Notes: a model not told the origin generated them from the letters alone. A DNA stretch of 64,000 nt from Pseudomonas poae (GCF_001439785.1 NZ_JYLI01000008.1:62001-126000); one strand, 5' to 3'; positions 37,466 to 48,226 are shown, counted from the stretch's first letter. A program made the numbers and translations.

Positions 37466-38369
37466 TCTGCAATCGCTCGCTGCGGATAAAGCCCAGGAAG
37501 GCATGGGCCACCGGTGACAGGCGCTTGGCCTTGGCCTGCACCAGGCACCAACTGCGGTACAGCGGCAGTTCCTCCACCGGCAGCTCCCTGAGCCCGCCGG
37601 TGGCCAGTTCCATGTTGACCGCATGGCGCGTCAGCAGCGCCACGCCGAGCCCGGCGCACACACATTCGCGTTGCGCCTCGGCCGAAGCCACTTCCACCGT
37701 CTGGGTGAAGTGCACGCGTTTTTCCTTGAAATACTCTTCACACGCCATCCGCGTGCCGGAGCCAGGCTCGCGCAGCAGCAGCGTGTAAGGCTCCAGGTCC
37801 TGCAGGCGCAGCCGTCCTTTGAGGCTTAACGGATGATCCGGTGGCGCCACCGCCACAATCGGATTGTTGAGGAAGGGCAAAAACTCCAGGCCCATGTCCT
37901 GGGGCACCATGGACATGATCACCAGGTCGTCACGGTTATCCGAGAGCCTGCGAATCACCTGCGCGCGGTTCACCACCGTGAGGTGCAGTTGCACGTCCGG
38001 ATGCTGGCGTTTGAAAGCGGCGAACAAGTGCGGCACGAAGTACTTGGCGCTGGACTCCACCGCCAGTTTCAACTGGCCCTGCAGCGACCCCTGCATGTCC
38101 GACAGCTGCATATCGAGGTTTTCCAGGCGCCCGAAAATATCGCGGCTGGCCCGTTGTAGGGCCTCGGCGGCCTCGGTCATGTAAAGCTTTTTGCCGACAT
38201 ACTCGAACAGCGGCTGACCAAGCAGCTCTTCAAGCTGGCGAATTTGCAGGCTGACGGCCGGTTGCGTGAGGGACATTTCCTCGGCCGCCCGGCTGTAGGA
38301 CCGTAGATCACACACCTCGTGGAAGATTTGCAGCTGACGCAATGTCAGCCGCATCAATGACTTACGCAT
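37395..38369 (-). CDS. pycR: LysR-type regulator of pyruvate carboxylase (PycR-like)
   Basis: 324 residues from the ATG complementary to 38367-38369; starts at 38375 (TTG) or 38354 (MRLTLRQLQIF) are possible. The N-terminal winged HTH is LRSYSRAAEEMSLTQPAVSL; the rest is the LysR effector domain. It is transcribed away from pycAB, with about 195 nt between. In P. aeruginosa the equivalent regulator (PA5437) affects pyruvate carboxylase, lipid metabolism and virulence. The C-terminus overlaps the small basic gene. Confidence 0.88.
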   Translation of the reverse strand: MRKSLMRLTLRQLQIFHEVCDLRSYSRAAEEMSLTQPAVSLQIRQLEELLGQPLFEYVGKKLYMTEAAEALQRASRDIFGRLENLDMQLSDMQGSLQGQLKLAVESSAKYFVPHLFAAFKRQHPDVQLHLTVVNRAQVIRRLSDNRDDLVIMSMVPQDMGLEFLPFLNNPIVAVAPPDHPLSLKGRLRLQDLEPYTLLLREPGSGTRMACEEYFKEKRVHFTQTVEVASAEAQRECVCAGLGVALLTRHAVNMELATGGLRELPVEELPLYRSWCLVQAKAKRLSPVAHAFLGFIRSERLQISALAERFAGQPRVPANAVPGSH

Positions 38370-38563
38370 TATCAAATAACCCTGGCCAGCCCACAGGCAT
38401 CGACTATAAGTCTTTACTTATACACAACCCAATAATTATTGATTTTTGTTAATCCCTCCAGCCGCTTAGTGTGTGTCTCGCGACTGTCATGAAACATTTG
38501 GTCACGCGCCGACCCCGCCTAATCGGGTCGAAGACGCAGCAATCGGCTCAAGGGAATTTCCAA

Positions 38564-39979
<1,416 letters not shown>

Positions 39980-39990
39980 GGAATACAACA

Positions 39991-41799
39991 ATGTCCAAGA
40001 AAATCTTTGTCACCGACACCATCCTGCGCGACGCCCACCAATCGTTGCTGGCGACCCGCATGCGCACCGACGACATGCTGCCGATCTGCGACAAGCTCGA
40101 CAAAGTCGGCTACTGGTCCCTGGAAGTCTGGGGCGGCGCGACCTTCGACGCCTGCGTACGCTTTTTGAAAGAAGACCCGTGGGAGCGCCTGCGCCAACTG
40201 CGCGCCGCGTTGCCTAACACCCGCCTGCAAATGCTGCTGCGTGGCCAAAACCTGCTGGGCTATCGCCACTACAGCGACGACGTGGTCAAAGCCTTCGTCG
40301 CCAAGGCGGCCGTGAATGGCATCGACGTGTTCCGCATCTTCGATGCCATGAACGACGTACGTAACCTGCGCGTCGCCATCGAGGCGGTAAAAGCTGCCGG
40401 CAAACATGCCCAGGGCACCATCGCCTACACCACCAGCCCGGTGCACACCGTCGAAGCGTTCGTGGCCCAGGCCAGGCAGCTGGAATCCATGGGCTGCGAC
40501 TCCATCGCGATCAAGGACATGGCCGGCCTGCTGACCCCGTACGCCACCGGCGAACTGGTCAAGGCGCTGAAAGCCGAGCAGACCCTGCCGATCTTTATCC
40601 ACTCCCACGACACCGCCGGCCTGGCCGCGATGTGCCAACTCAAGGCCATCGAAAACGGTGCCGACCACATCGACACCGCGATCTCCAGCTTCGCCTGGGG
40701 CACCAGCCACCCCGGTACCGAATCGATGGTCGCCGCCCTTAAAGGTAGCGAATTCGACACCGGCCTGAGCCTGGAACTGCTGCAAGAGATCGGCCTGTAC
40801 TTCTACGCGGTGCGCAAGAAGTACCACCAGTTCGAAAGCGAATTCACCGCCGTCGACACCCGCGTACAAGTCAACCAGGTGCCGGGCGGGATGATTTCCA
40901 ACCTGGCCAACCAGTTGAAAGAGCAGGGCGCCCTCAACCGCATGAGCGAAGTGCTGGCCGAAATCCCGCGCGTGCGTGAAGACCTAGGCTTCCCGCCGCT
41001 GGTCACGCCGACCTCACAGATCGTCGGCACCCAGGCGTTCTTCAACGTGCTGGCCGGCGAGCGCTACAAGACCATCACCAACGAAGTGAAGCTCTACCTG
41101 CAAGGCGGCTACGGCAAGGCGCCGGGCACCGTGAACGAGAAGCTGCGTCGTCAGGCCATCGGCAGCGAAGACGTGATCGACGTGCGCCCTGCCGATTTGC
41201 TCAAACCGGAGATGACCAAGCTGCGTGGCGAAATCGGCGCGTTGGCCAAGTCCGAAGAGGACGTGCTGACCTACGCCATGTTCCCGGATATCGGACGCAA
41301 GTTCCTCGAAGAACGCGACGCCGGCACCCTGGCGCCGGAAGTGTTGCTGCCGATCCCTGAAGCCGGCGGCGTGGTCCGCGCAGGCGGGGAAGGTGTGCCA
41401 ACCGAGTTCGTGATCGATGTGCACGGCGAAAGCTACCGCGTGGACATCACCGGTGTGGGCGTGAAGGCCGAGGGCAAGCGGCACTTTTACCTGTCTATCG
41501 ACGGCATGCCCGAAGAAGTGGTGTTCGAACCACTCAACGACTTTGTCAGCAGCGGCGGCAGCAAGCGCAAGCACGCCACCGAGCCAGGGCACGTCAGCAC
41601 GGCAATGCCGGGCAATATCGTCGATGTGCTGGTCAAGGAAGGCGACGTGGTCAAGGCCGGCCAGGCGGTGCTGATTACCGAAGCCATGAAGATGGAAACC
41701 GAAGTGCAGGCATCGATTGCCGGCAAGGTAATCGCCGTTCATGTGGCCAAGGGCGACCGCGTCAATCCTGGCGAAATTCTGATTGAAATCGAAGGCTGA
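39991..41799 (+). CDS. pycB: Pyruvate carboxylase subunit B / oxaloacetate decarboxylase alpha-type
   Basis: 602 residues from the ATG at 39991 with GAGGAA upstream. A DRE-TIM carboxyltransferase domain starts FVTDTILRDAHQSLLATRMR and has the metal-binding HSHDTAGLA. The C-terminal biotinyl domain has EAMKMETE with the biotinylated Lys about 567. Together with pycA it makes oxaloacetate from pyruvate (anaplerosis). The family name oadA is often used, but with no beta/gamma decarboxylase subunits here the pyruvate carboxylase role is favoured. Confidence 0.94.
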   Translation: MSKKIFVTDTILRDAHQSLLATRMRTDDMLPICDKLDKVGYWSLEVWGGATFDACVRFLKEDPWERLRQLRAALPNTRLQMLLRGQNLLGYRHYSDDVVKAFVAKAAVNGIDVFRIFDAMNDVRNLRVAIEAVKAAGKHAQGTIAYTTSPVHTVEAFVAQARQLESMGCDSIAIKDMAGLLTPYATGELVKALKAEQTLPIFIHSHDTAGLAAMCQLKAIENGADHIDTAISSFAWGTSHPGTESMVAALKGSEFDTGLSLELLQEIGLYFYAVRKKYHQFESEFTAVDTRVQVNQVPGGMISNLANQLKEQGALNRMSEVLAEIPRVREDLGFPPLVTPTSQIVGTQAFFNVLAGERYKTITNEVKLYLQGGYGKAPGTVNEKLRRQAIGSEDVIDVRPADLLKPEMTKLRGEIGALAKSEEDVLTYAMFPDIGRKFLEERDAGTLAPEVLLPIPEAGGVVRAGGEGVPTEFVIDVHGESYRVDITGVGVKAEGKRHFYLSIDGMPEEVVFEPLNDFVSSGGSKRKHATEPGHVSTAMPGNIVDVLVKEGDVVKAGQAVLITEAMKMETEVQASIAGKVIAVHVAKGDRVNPGEILIEIEG

Positions 41800-41832
41800 C
41801 ACACAGCCTTCGACACTACCGTTTAATCCTCG

Positions 41833-41857
41833 GGGGAGCAGGTGCTCCCCTTTTTTT
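41833..41857 (+). terminator. Rho-independent terminator after pycB
   Basis: GGGGAGCA-GG-TGCTCCCC stem followed by seven T, 34 nt past the pycB stop. A clear transcript end for pycAB. Confidence 0.9.
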
Positions 41858-41880
41858 CGTCTGCGATTTGGTGGCCGCGC

Positions 41881-43158
41881 TTAAAAACTCATCGTCCACT
41901 GCCCCATCAGGCCCTGATTGCGGCTCTGGGTGCCGGCCTGGCCGCTGTAGCTCAGGCCGACGGTGTGTTGCGCGGACAGCGCAAGGTCCAGACCAGCTTG
42001 CAGCTCCAGGCTGTCGCGGTCGAGTGAGGTGCCGATGATGGTGAAATCATCAATCAGCCCCGGTGTGTGGCGATAGGACTGGCGTACCTGGCTGTCGACC
42101 GCGCCGTAGAGGTGTTTCCAGCGAGCGCTCAGGTGGGGTTTGAGGCTGACCTGATTATCGAACCGATACGCCGTCGCCAGACGCAGGCCAGCGGTACTGT
42201 TCAGGTTTTGCTGAGTTTGCGAGCCGACGTTCAGCGCGGCCAGACCGCCGCGCTCCTTGAAGCTGTCGCGGTGATAACGCTGGTAACCAAGGCCGATGAA
42301 CGGCTCGGCGCTGAAACCCGCGCTGCCCAATTGGTAGCCCAGTTCAGAGAAGAGGGTATGGCTCTGGGCGTCGTAGCGGCTCTTGAACTGCTCCTGGTAG
42401 TCGAGCAGTTCAATGCGGCGCTTGTTGGTGCCGGCATGGCGGCTATAGATGCCCCCCAGGCGCAGGGCCATGGGCCCGTCCTGGCGCACCGCGTAGCCAC
42501 CCAGGTGCCAGCTGTCGAGGTCTGCGTCAAAGCGTTGGGCGTCGAGGCGGCTGCTGGTCTTTGCGGCCATTACACCGACGCGCCAGGCGTGGTCCAGTGC
42601 CCAGTCGCCACCCAGCATCACGCCTTGGGTGTCGGTCTTCAGGCCGGCGCTGCCCCCTTGTCTGGCGAGGTGGCCCTGGTTGCGCACGCCTTTGGCCCAG
42701 AAGTGGCCCTCCTCGGTGTCGGGCAGCGCGTGCAGGGTCGAAAGCAACTGGCTGCCGAGCTGATGCGTGGTGTTTTGAGTCGCGGCGGCGAGGTTAGCGT
42801 TCTGGCTGCCCGCCAGTTGTTCAAGAGCGGCACCCATTCCTCCGGGTGCCTGAGTGAGGGCGTGGGCAATGTCGTCCAGTGCCTTTTCATCTTCCGATGT
42901 CAGTTCGGCGTCCATCAAATCGGCCATCGCGGAATCCAGCACGGCAGCGACCTGCAAACCGTTGTACGACGTGGCCTTCTGGATCAGATAACCGTCCACC
43001 GGCGACGTGTCGACTTTAGGCACTTCATACCACTCGGCATCCTCTGTATCGTCCTCCTTCAAGTAGTCGGCACCACCTCGCGCATAGGCGGTTGAAAGGC
43101 TAGCCGTGCTGATAGCAAGGGCCATGACCAGGGCAAATCTGTGGGGTGTTAGAAGCAT
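41881..43158 (-). CDS. Autotransporter-type outer-membrane beta-barrel with short passenger
   Basis: 425 residues. Signal peptide residues 1-26 (ends AYA). A short N-terminal region of about 120 residues, acidic and helical (DAELTSEDEKALDDIAHAL), takes the place of a long beta-helical passenger. From about residue 150 the sequence is the type-V barrel: HFWAKGVRNQGHLARQGGSA onward with alternating strands, ending in WTMSF with the C-terminal Phe needed for BAM insertion. It may have lost its passenger or expose only the helical region. No protease Ser motif is seen. Confidence 0.82.
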   Translation of the reverse strand: MLLTPHRFALVMALAISTASLSTAYARGGADYLKEDDTEDAEWYEVPKVDTSPVDGYLIQKATSYNGLQVAAVLDSAMADLMDAELTSEDEKALDDIAHALTQAPGGMGAALEQLAGSQNANLAAATQNTTHQLGSQLLSTLHALPDTEEGHFWAKGVRNQGHLARQGGSAGLKTDTQGVMLGGDWALDHAWRVGVMAAKTSSRLDAQRFDADLDSWHLGGYAVRQDGPMALRLGGIYSRHAGTNKRRIELLDYQEQFKSRYDAQSHTLFSELGYQLGSAGFSAEPFIGLGYQRYHRDSFKERGGLAALNVGSQTQQNLNSTAGLRLATAYRFDNQVSLKPHLSARWKHLYGAVDSQVRQSYRHTPGLIDDFTIIGTSLDRDSLELQAGLDLALSAQHTVGLSYSGQAGTQSRNQGLMGQWTMSF

Positions 43159-43486
43159 GTAATCCCAACCTCTGATAAATGAGGCCGGGAATTTAGCGAG
43201 ATGGACGGGTGATAAATGTCAGGCCCGCGACTGCTGTTTTGCGGGAGTTGTCTCTACTCGGCGGCGATTAAAAACACTCAAGCCTTAGATGCTCGTTTGC
43301 ATTAGATTGCGTTTTTTACGAGCTTTTGCAAAAAAAGTGCATTTTAATGCGTAAATATGGCTGCTATCTACTCTGGTGATGGATGCCGAGGGCGTCACCC
43401 GAACGACCAAGTGGCCCAAACCCCTGGAAGTGGCGGGCGACATCAATTGGCGGGGTGTCTGCGATGCGCTGGGCGACATTAGCGTT
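43159..43486. other. Intergenic region with possible gene remnant
   Basis: 328 nt between the autotransporter gene and the ABC permease. The left half is AT-rich and holds the autotransporter promoter region. From 43376 a GC-rich open reading stretch on the plus strand begins MMDAEGVTRTTKWPKPLEVA with normal-looking codon use, then runs into the antisense of the permease. It may be a decayed gene end; no family recognised. Confidence 0.35.
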
Positions 43487-44257
43487 TCAACCGCGCCGCA
43501 CATAACCCTTGCCGAAGTGCCGCTCCAGGCGCGCCTGGATCAACTCCAGTGCCAGGGACATCACCCAGTAGATGATCGCCGCCGTGGTGAGCATCTCGAT
43601 GTAGCGGTAGCTGGAGCGGCCGTAGGACTGCGCGAGGAACATCACTTCCCACACCCCCATCACCGAGATCAGCGACGAGTCCTTGAGCATTGAGATGAAC
43701 TGGTTGGTCGCTGGCGGGATGATGGTGCGCATGGCCTGGGGCAAGGTGACGTGCCAGAAGATCGCCCTGTCGCGCATGCCCAGTGCCAGGGCGGCCTCGC
43801 GTTGCCCGTGGGGCACGCCGAGGATGCCAGCGCGGAAAATCTCGCTCAGGTAGGCGCCATAGTTCAGCGACAGCGCAATGATTCCGGCAACGATAGCCCC
43901 CGGTACCAGGCCCAACTGCGGCAGGCCCAGGTAGATCAGCAAAATCTGGATCAGCAGCGGCGTGCCGCGAAAAAACGACGCGTAGAAACTGGCGATGCCA
44001 AACGCCACCGCGCTTTTCGACAGACGTCCCAGGGCCGTGACAAAACCCAGCACCGACGACGCCAGCATCGAGCACAGGCACAGGAACAGCGTGAGCGCCG
44101 CGCCCTGCAAAAAACCGTTGGGCGCCAGGTGCAGGCCGACCAGATTGGGCAGCTTGTCGAGGATGATCGAGAACTTCAGGTCAAAGCTCAGGAAAAAACT
44201 GGCAAACAGAACAAACAACGCTGCCCAGGTCAGGTAAAGCCGTGTGCGAAAACTCAT
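43487..44257 (-). CDS. Amino-acid ABC transporter permease
   Basis: 256 residues from the ATG complementary to 44255-44257; this overlaps the binding-protein stop by 4 nt. Five or so membrane helices and the HisMQ-type coupling loop EIFRAGILGVPHGQREAALALG. It imports polar amino acids together with the upstream binding protein. No ATPase gene is in the cluster, so an ATPase encoded elsewhere must serve it. Confidence 0.88.
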   Translation of the reverse strand: MSFRTRLYLTWAALFVLFASFFLSFDLKFSIILDKLPNLVGLHLAPNGFLQGAALTLFLCLCSMLASSVLGFVTALGRLSKSAVAFGIASFYASFFRGTPLLIQILLIYLGLPQLGLVPGAIVAGIIALSLNYGAYLSEIFRAGILGVPHGQREAALALGMRDRAIFWHVTLPQAMRTIIPPATNQFISMLKDSSLISVMGVWEVMFLAQSYGRSSYRYIEMLTTAAIIYWVMSLALELIQARLERHFGKGYVRRG

Positions 44258-45075
44258 TGGCTGATGTCGGCGCCGATCCATTTTTGCGACAGCTTGCTCA
44301 AGGTGCCGTCCTGTTTGAGCTGGGCGAAGACCTCACGCACCTTGCTGTCCCACTGCGGGTCGCCTTTTTCGATGGCCACCGAGTTGGGCTCCGAATACAA
44401 CGGCGCGCCGGCCAGCTTGAAACGCTTGTCCTGGCTCAGGCGCGGCTGTGCAGTGACCAGGTTGGTGAGAATTGCATCCAGGCGCACGCCAGCCCCCAGG
44501 CCCAGGTCCTGGAAGGCCACGTTGTCGGTGTCATACGGGGCAATCTGTACGTCTTCGAACGGGTATTGCAGCTGCGTGTCTTCGGCGCCTTCGATCACCA
44601 GGTTCTTGTTCAGGTAGCTTTCGTAGCTGGAGGCGCTGGTGAGGCCGACTTTCTTGCCGCTCAGGTCTTTGGCTTCGTGGATGCGGTCGTCCTTGGCATT
44701 GACCACGATCACGGCAGGCGAGGCGTAATACTGCACCGGGAAGTCGAACACCTCGGCGCGTGCCTTGCTCGGCGTCATGGAGCAGATGCAAATGTCATAG
44801 CGACCGCTCCAGCGGCCGGCGGCGATCACGTCCCATGAGGGGGTTTCCAGGCGCAGTTTCACGCCCAGCTTCTGCGCCACGGCCTTGGCCACGTCCACAT
44901 CGAAACCGTCGAGCTGATTCTGATCATTGAGAAATGAGAACGGCGGGTAGCTTTCCATCAGCACGCCGACCAGTTCCTTCTTTTGCTCGATACGGTCCAG
45001 CGTGGCACCGCCAAAAGCTTGAGTGGAAGCAGCCAGCAATGTCAGGCCCAGGGCCAGCAGCGGTTGGATTTTCAA
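44254..45075 (-). CDS. Amino-acid ABC transporter substrate-binding protein
   Basis: 273 residues if it starts at the TTG complementary to 45073-45075, which gives a clean signal peptide (KIQPLLALGLTLLAASTQAF) and has CAGGTG upstream. The ATG at 45124-45126 would add 17 residues ahead of the signal and lacks a Shine-Dalgarno. The type-II binding fold is visible: VLMESYPPFSFLNDQNQLDG near 35-54, GRYDICICSMTPSKAR and the C-terminal helix. Ligand unknown; the divergent homocysteine methyltransferase hints at a sulfur amino acid such as S-methylmethionine. Confidence 0.85.
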   Translation of the reverse strand: MKIQPLLALGLTLLAASTQAFGGATLDRIEQKKELVGVLMESYPPFSFLNDQNQLDGFDVDVAKAVAQKLGVKLRLETPSWDVIAAGRWSGRYDICICSMTPSKARAEVFDFPVQYYASPAVIVVNAKDDRIHEAKDLSGKKVGLTSASSYESYLNKNLVIEGAEDTQLQYPFEDVQIAPYDTDNVAFQDLGLGAGVRLDAILTNLVTAQPRLSQDKRFKLAGAPLYSEPNSVAIEKGDPQWDSKVREVFAQLKQDGTLSKLSQKWIGADISQ

Positions 45076-45189
45076 AATTGAACACCTGAATAAAAAAGAG
45101 GTTGTTATTAAGCGGATGGTACGCATTAAATAGTTATAAGAACGACTCTCATAGTGAGTTATTTTCATAAGCATATGAGTAAAAAGCAT

Positions 45190-46092
45190 ATGGGCGCAGC
45201 AAGCACAGTAATTCTCGACGGCGGCATGGGCCGCGAACTGCAACGCCGTGGCGCACCGTTTCGCCAGCCGGAGTGGTCTGCATTGGCCTTGAGCGAGGCG
45301 CCGCAGGCGGTAGAGGCGGTGCATGCGGCGTATATCGCCAGCGGCGCCAACGTGATTACCAGCAACAGCTACGCAGTGGTGCCGTTTCATATCGGGGAAG
45401 CGCGGTTCGCCGAGGAAGGCCAAGCGCTGGCTGCATTGGCTGGTGAGTTGGCGCGGCGTGCGGTGGACGCCTCGGGCAAGGCGGTGCGCGTGGCCGGCTC
45501 GTTGCCGCCGTTGTTCGGCTCGTACCGCCCGGACCTGTTCCAGGCCGAGCGCGTGAACGAACTGCTGAGCCCGTTGGTGCAAGGCCTCGCGCCCCATGTC
45601 GACCTGTGGCTGGCGGAGACTCAGAGCTCAATCACCGAGGCGCGGGCGATTCATGCCGGTTTGCCGCAGGACGGCAAGCCGTTCTGGCTGTCGTTTACCT
45701 TGAAGGATGAAGACACCGACGACGTCCCGCGTCTGCGCTCCGGCGAGCCGGTGACAGAGGCTGCCGAGGCGGCGGCGCAATTGGGCGTGCAGGTGCTGCT
45801 GTTCAACTGCAGCCAACCGGAAGTGATCGGTGCCGCGATTGATGCCGCCCGGCACACCTTCGAGCGCCTGGGGGCACCGATCCGGATCGGCGCCTACGCC
45901 AACGCTTTCCCGCCGCAACCCAAGGAAGCCACGGCCAACGACGGTCTGGACCCGTTGCGCGACGACCTCGACCCTCCGGGCTACCTGCACTGGGCCGTCG
46001 ACTGGCAGGCGCGTGGCGCGAGCCACCTGGGCGGTTGCTGCGGGATCGGGCCGGAGCATATTGCGGTGTTGGCCGAGCAACTGAATCGCTGA
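45190..46092 (+). CDS. Homocysteine S-methyltransferase family protein (MmuM-like)
   Basis: 300 residues if started at the ATG 45190 (MGAASTVILDGGMGRELQRR). GTG 45154 and ATG 45175 are in frame, and none has a clear Shine-Dalgarno. Zinc-ligand cysteines are visible: LFNCSQPEV near 209 and GGCCGIGPEHI near the C-terminus. It moves a methyl group from S-methylmethionine or a related donor to homocysteine, making methionine. It is divergent from the ABC transporter genes, which may import the donor. Confidence 0.85.
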   Translation: MGAASTVILDGGMGRELQRRGAPFRQPEWSALALSEAPQAVEAVHAAYIASGANVITSNSYAVVPFHIGEARFAEEGQALAALAGELARRAVDASGKAVRVAGSLPPLFGSYRPDLFQAERVNELLSPLVQGLAPHVDLWLAETQSSITEARAIHAGLPQDGKPFWLSFTLKDEDTDDVPRLRSGEPVTEAAEAAAQLGVQVLLFNCSQPEVIGAAIDAARHTFERLGAPIRIGAYANAFPPQPKEATANDGLDPLRDDLDPPGYLHWAVDWQARGASHLGGCCGIGPEHIAVLAEQLNR

Positions 46093-46372
46093 TTCACTAC
46101 AGGCTGAAACTCCAGGAGGCTGCGTGGCGAGCGAGCTTGCCCCAATGCCGTTCAGTCAAGCGCAGATACACTGTGGCGAGCAGGCTTGTCCTGCGTTGGG
46201 CTGCGCAGCAGCCCCAAAACCAGGCGCTGAGCCGTATCAGGTACACCGCGTTTTGCTGAATTGGGTGCGCTTCGCATCCCAACGCGGGGCAAGCCCGCTC
46301 GCCACAGGCGTGTGGCTGCCTGAAACTGCAGGTTAAATAACAAGAGGGAGCAAGGCCCCTCCCGTGTTGTGT
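46093..46372. repeat. REP-like repeat cluster
   Basis: About 280 nt with no gene. Three REP-like arms (GTGGCGAGCGAGCTTGCCCC, GTGGCGAGCAGGCTTGTCC and an inverse GGGGCAAGCCCGCTCGCCAC) are seen. The pieces CCCAACGCGGGGCAAGCC and ATGCCGTTCAGTCAAGCG recur in nearly the same form near 28825-28855, so both intergenic regions carry the same composite repeat. Confidence 0.6.
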
Positions 46373-47044
46373 TCAGGCCCGGCACTCGGCCAGGGTTTTC
46401 AGTTGGCCGGCGCCTGCCTGATTGGCTTCTGACAACCAGGCTTCAAACCCCGCGCCCACCTTCGGCCACTGCGCGTCGATGATCGAAAACCATGCCGTGT
46501 CCCGGTTGTGCCCCTTGATCACCGAGTGCTGGCGAAACACACCCTCAAAACTGAATCCCAACCGCTCGGCCGCGTAGCGCGAGCGGTCGTTGGCGTTGTT
46601 GCATTTCCATTCCAGCCGGCGATAGCCCAGGTCGAACGCGTGCCTGGCGAGCAGGTACACCGCCTCGGTGCTTTTGGGCGAGCGTTGCATCGGCGCGCCG
46701 AAGGTGACGTGGCCGATTTCGATGCGCCCGTGTTCGGGCACGATGGACATCAGGCTGATAAGGCCTTGGGCGCGGCCGCTCGTGCGGTCGATCACGCTGA
46801 AAAAATACGGGTCGCTGTGCGCGGCATGATTGCTCAGCCAGGCATCGAAGGCGCCGCGCTCGGGGAATGGGCCGTAGGGCAAATAATCCCACAGTCTCGG
46901 ATCGGCGTCGGGCCCTTGCAGGGCATCGAACAGGTCGTCGCCATGCTGCGCCGGGTCGAGTTTTTCCAGGTGGATGAAACGCCCGTCGAGCTGTTGCACG
47001 GCAGGCGCCGGGACGCCCTTCCAGTCGGGGAGAGGAGTGGACAT
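46373..47044 (-). CDS. GNAT family N-acetyltransferase (RimJ/RimL type)
   Basis: 223 residues from the ATG complementary to 47042-47044. RimL-like layout: LEKLDPAQHGDDLFDALQGP, IGHVTFGAPMQRSPKSTEAV and the acetyl-CoA region CNNANDRSRYAAERLGFSFE. It probably acetylates an amino acid, peptide or small amine; the substrate is unknown. It is last of a three-gene minus-strand run with the next acetyltransferase (10-nt gap) and the PaiB-like gene. Confidence 0.87.
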   Translation of the reverse strand: MSTPLPDWKGVPAPAVQQLDGRFIHLEKLDPAQHGDDLFDALQGPDADPRLWDYLPYGPFPERGAFDAWLSNHAAHSDPYFFSVIDRTSGRAQGLISLMSIVPEHGRIEIGHVTFGAPMQRSPKSTEAVYLLARHAFDLGYRRLEWKCNNANDRSRYAAERLGFSFEGVFRQHSVIKGHNRDTAWFSIIDAQWPKVGAGFEAWLSEANQAGAGQLKTLAECRA

Positions 47045-47054
47045 GTGACGCTCC

Positions 47055-47501
47055 TTAAAGGGCTTGGCGAAATTGGATGAGGCCTGGGCGTTCGGCGATG
47101 CGCTCGTACAGTTGGATCGCCGTGGCGTTGGTTTCATGGGTCAACCAGTGCACTTTGGCACAGCCATCGGCCCTTGCGGTGGCATACACGAATTCGATCA
47201 GCTTGCGGCCTATGCCAGTGCCGCGCTGGGACGGGGCCACCAGCAGGTCCTGCAGGTAGCAGGAATTTTCGATGCTCCAGTTGGACCGATGGTAGATGAA
47301 GTTGACCATGCCCACCGCCTGGCCATCCTGCCAGGCCAACGCTGAATGAGTGGGCTCGCCGGGGTCGGTCAGGCGTTGCCAGGTGCTGTGGCTGACGGCC
47401 TGCGGCAACTCGGTCTTGTAGAACGCCAAATACGCCTGCCGCAGCGGCAGCCAGGCCGCGTGGTCGGCGGCGGTGACCAGGCGGATGTCGATCGGGCTCA
47501 T
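47055..47501 (-). CDS. GNAT family N-acetyltransferase
   Basis: 148 residues from the ATG complementary to 47499-47501. The acetyl-CoA loop is LLVAPSQRGTGIGRKLIEFV (near 88-107), with the C-terminal AIQLYERIAERPG. Substrate unknown. The PaiB-like gene stops 2 nt upstream, so the two are co-transcribed. PaiA/PaiB of Bacillus also pair an acetyltransferase with this flavin-binding family, which supports a polyamine or amine role by analogy. Confidence 0.87.
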   Translation of the reverse strand: MSPIDIRLVTAADHAAWLPLRQAYLAFYKTELPQAVSHSTWQRLTDPGEPTHSALAWQDGQAVGMVNFIYHRSNWSIENSCYLQDLLVAPSQRGTGIGRKLIEFVYATARADGCAKVHWLTHETNATAIQLYERIAERPGLIQFRQAL

Positions 47502-47503
47502 TC

Positions 47504-48136
47504 TCAAACTCCTTGGGAAATAAGGCGGGCCACGGCCTGATCACGCACATCGGCGCTGACCGCCAGGCCTTCGCGTACCCCGGCGATGTCGGCCGGGCTG
47601 CGGTTCTGGCTGAGTTTGCGTTTGCCGATCAGGCGTTCGATGGGCAGCGCGAAGCCGACGATGGCCTTGAGCATGCCGTCAATATAGTCGGCCGGCGCAT
47701 CGCTGACTTGCCATGGCTGCTCGCATCGAGCCTCGTGGCGATCAGTCAGGGCCGTGACCACGCCGAGCAGGCGCGCCGCGTCGTTGAACACCTCGGCGGT
47801 GCCGTAAGCGTGCACCGCCTGGTAATTCCAGGTCGGCACCACTTTGCCGTGCTCGGTCTTGGCCGGGTAGAACGACGGACTGATATAGGCGTCGGCACCG
47901 GCAAAGATCACCAGCGCCTCGGCGCCGTTCTGCAGTTCGCGCCACTGTGGATTGGCCTTGGCCAGATGCCCGTAAAGCGTGCCATTGGGGCTCTCGTCCG
48001 AGTTGAGCAGCAGCGGCAGGTGGCTGGCCAGCAGGCCTTGCTCACCGAACGTCACCAACTGGGCCAAGCGGGTGTGGCGGATCCATTGCTGGAGTTCGGG
48101 CAGATCATCGACGGCAAAGGCGCGGGGTGTGTACAT
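47504..48136 (-). CDS. FMN-binding PaiB-like protein
   Basis: 210 residues, opening MYTPRAFAVDDLPELQQWIR and continuing with FGEQGLLASHLPLLL and TWNYQAVHAYGTAEVF, the PaiB pattern. The split-barrel fold binds FMN or a related ligand. In Bacillus, PaiB is a regulator paired with an acetyltransferase; a direct DNA-binding role is doubtful for many members. It is the first gene of the run and divergent from the MocR gene. Confidence 0.87.
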   Translation of the reverse strand: MYTPRAFAVDDLPELQQWIRHTRLAQLVTFGEQGLLASHLPLLLNSDESPNGTLYGHLAKANPQWRELQNGAEALVIFAGADAYISPSFYPAKTEHGKVVPTWNYQAVHAYGTAEVFNDAARLLGVVTALTDRHEARCEQPWQVSDAPADYIDGMLKAIVGFALPIERLIGKRKLSQNRSPADIAGVREGLAVSADVRDQAVARLISQGV

Positions 48137-48226
48137 GGAAATTTTCCTTGGCGAATGCCTCCATCCTAGGCAGGCTAATGGCTCGTTGTAAGAGCCATCT
48201 TTGGCAAATTTCAGGGGTCCAATTTC

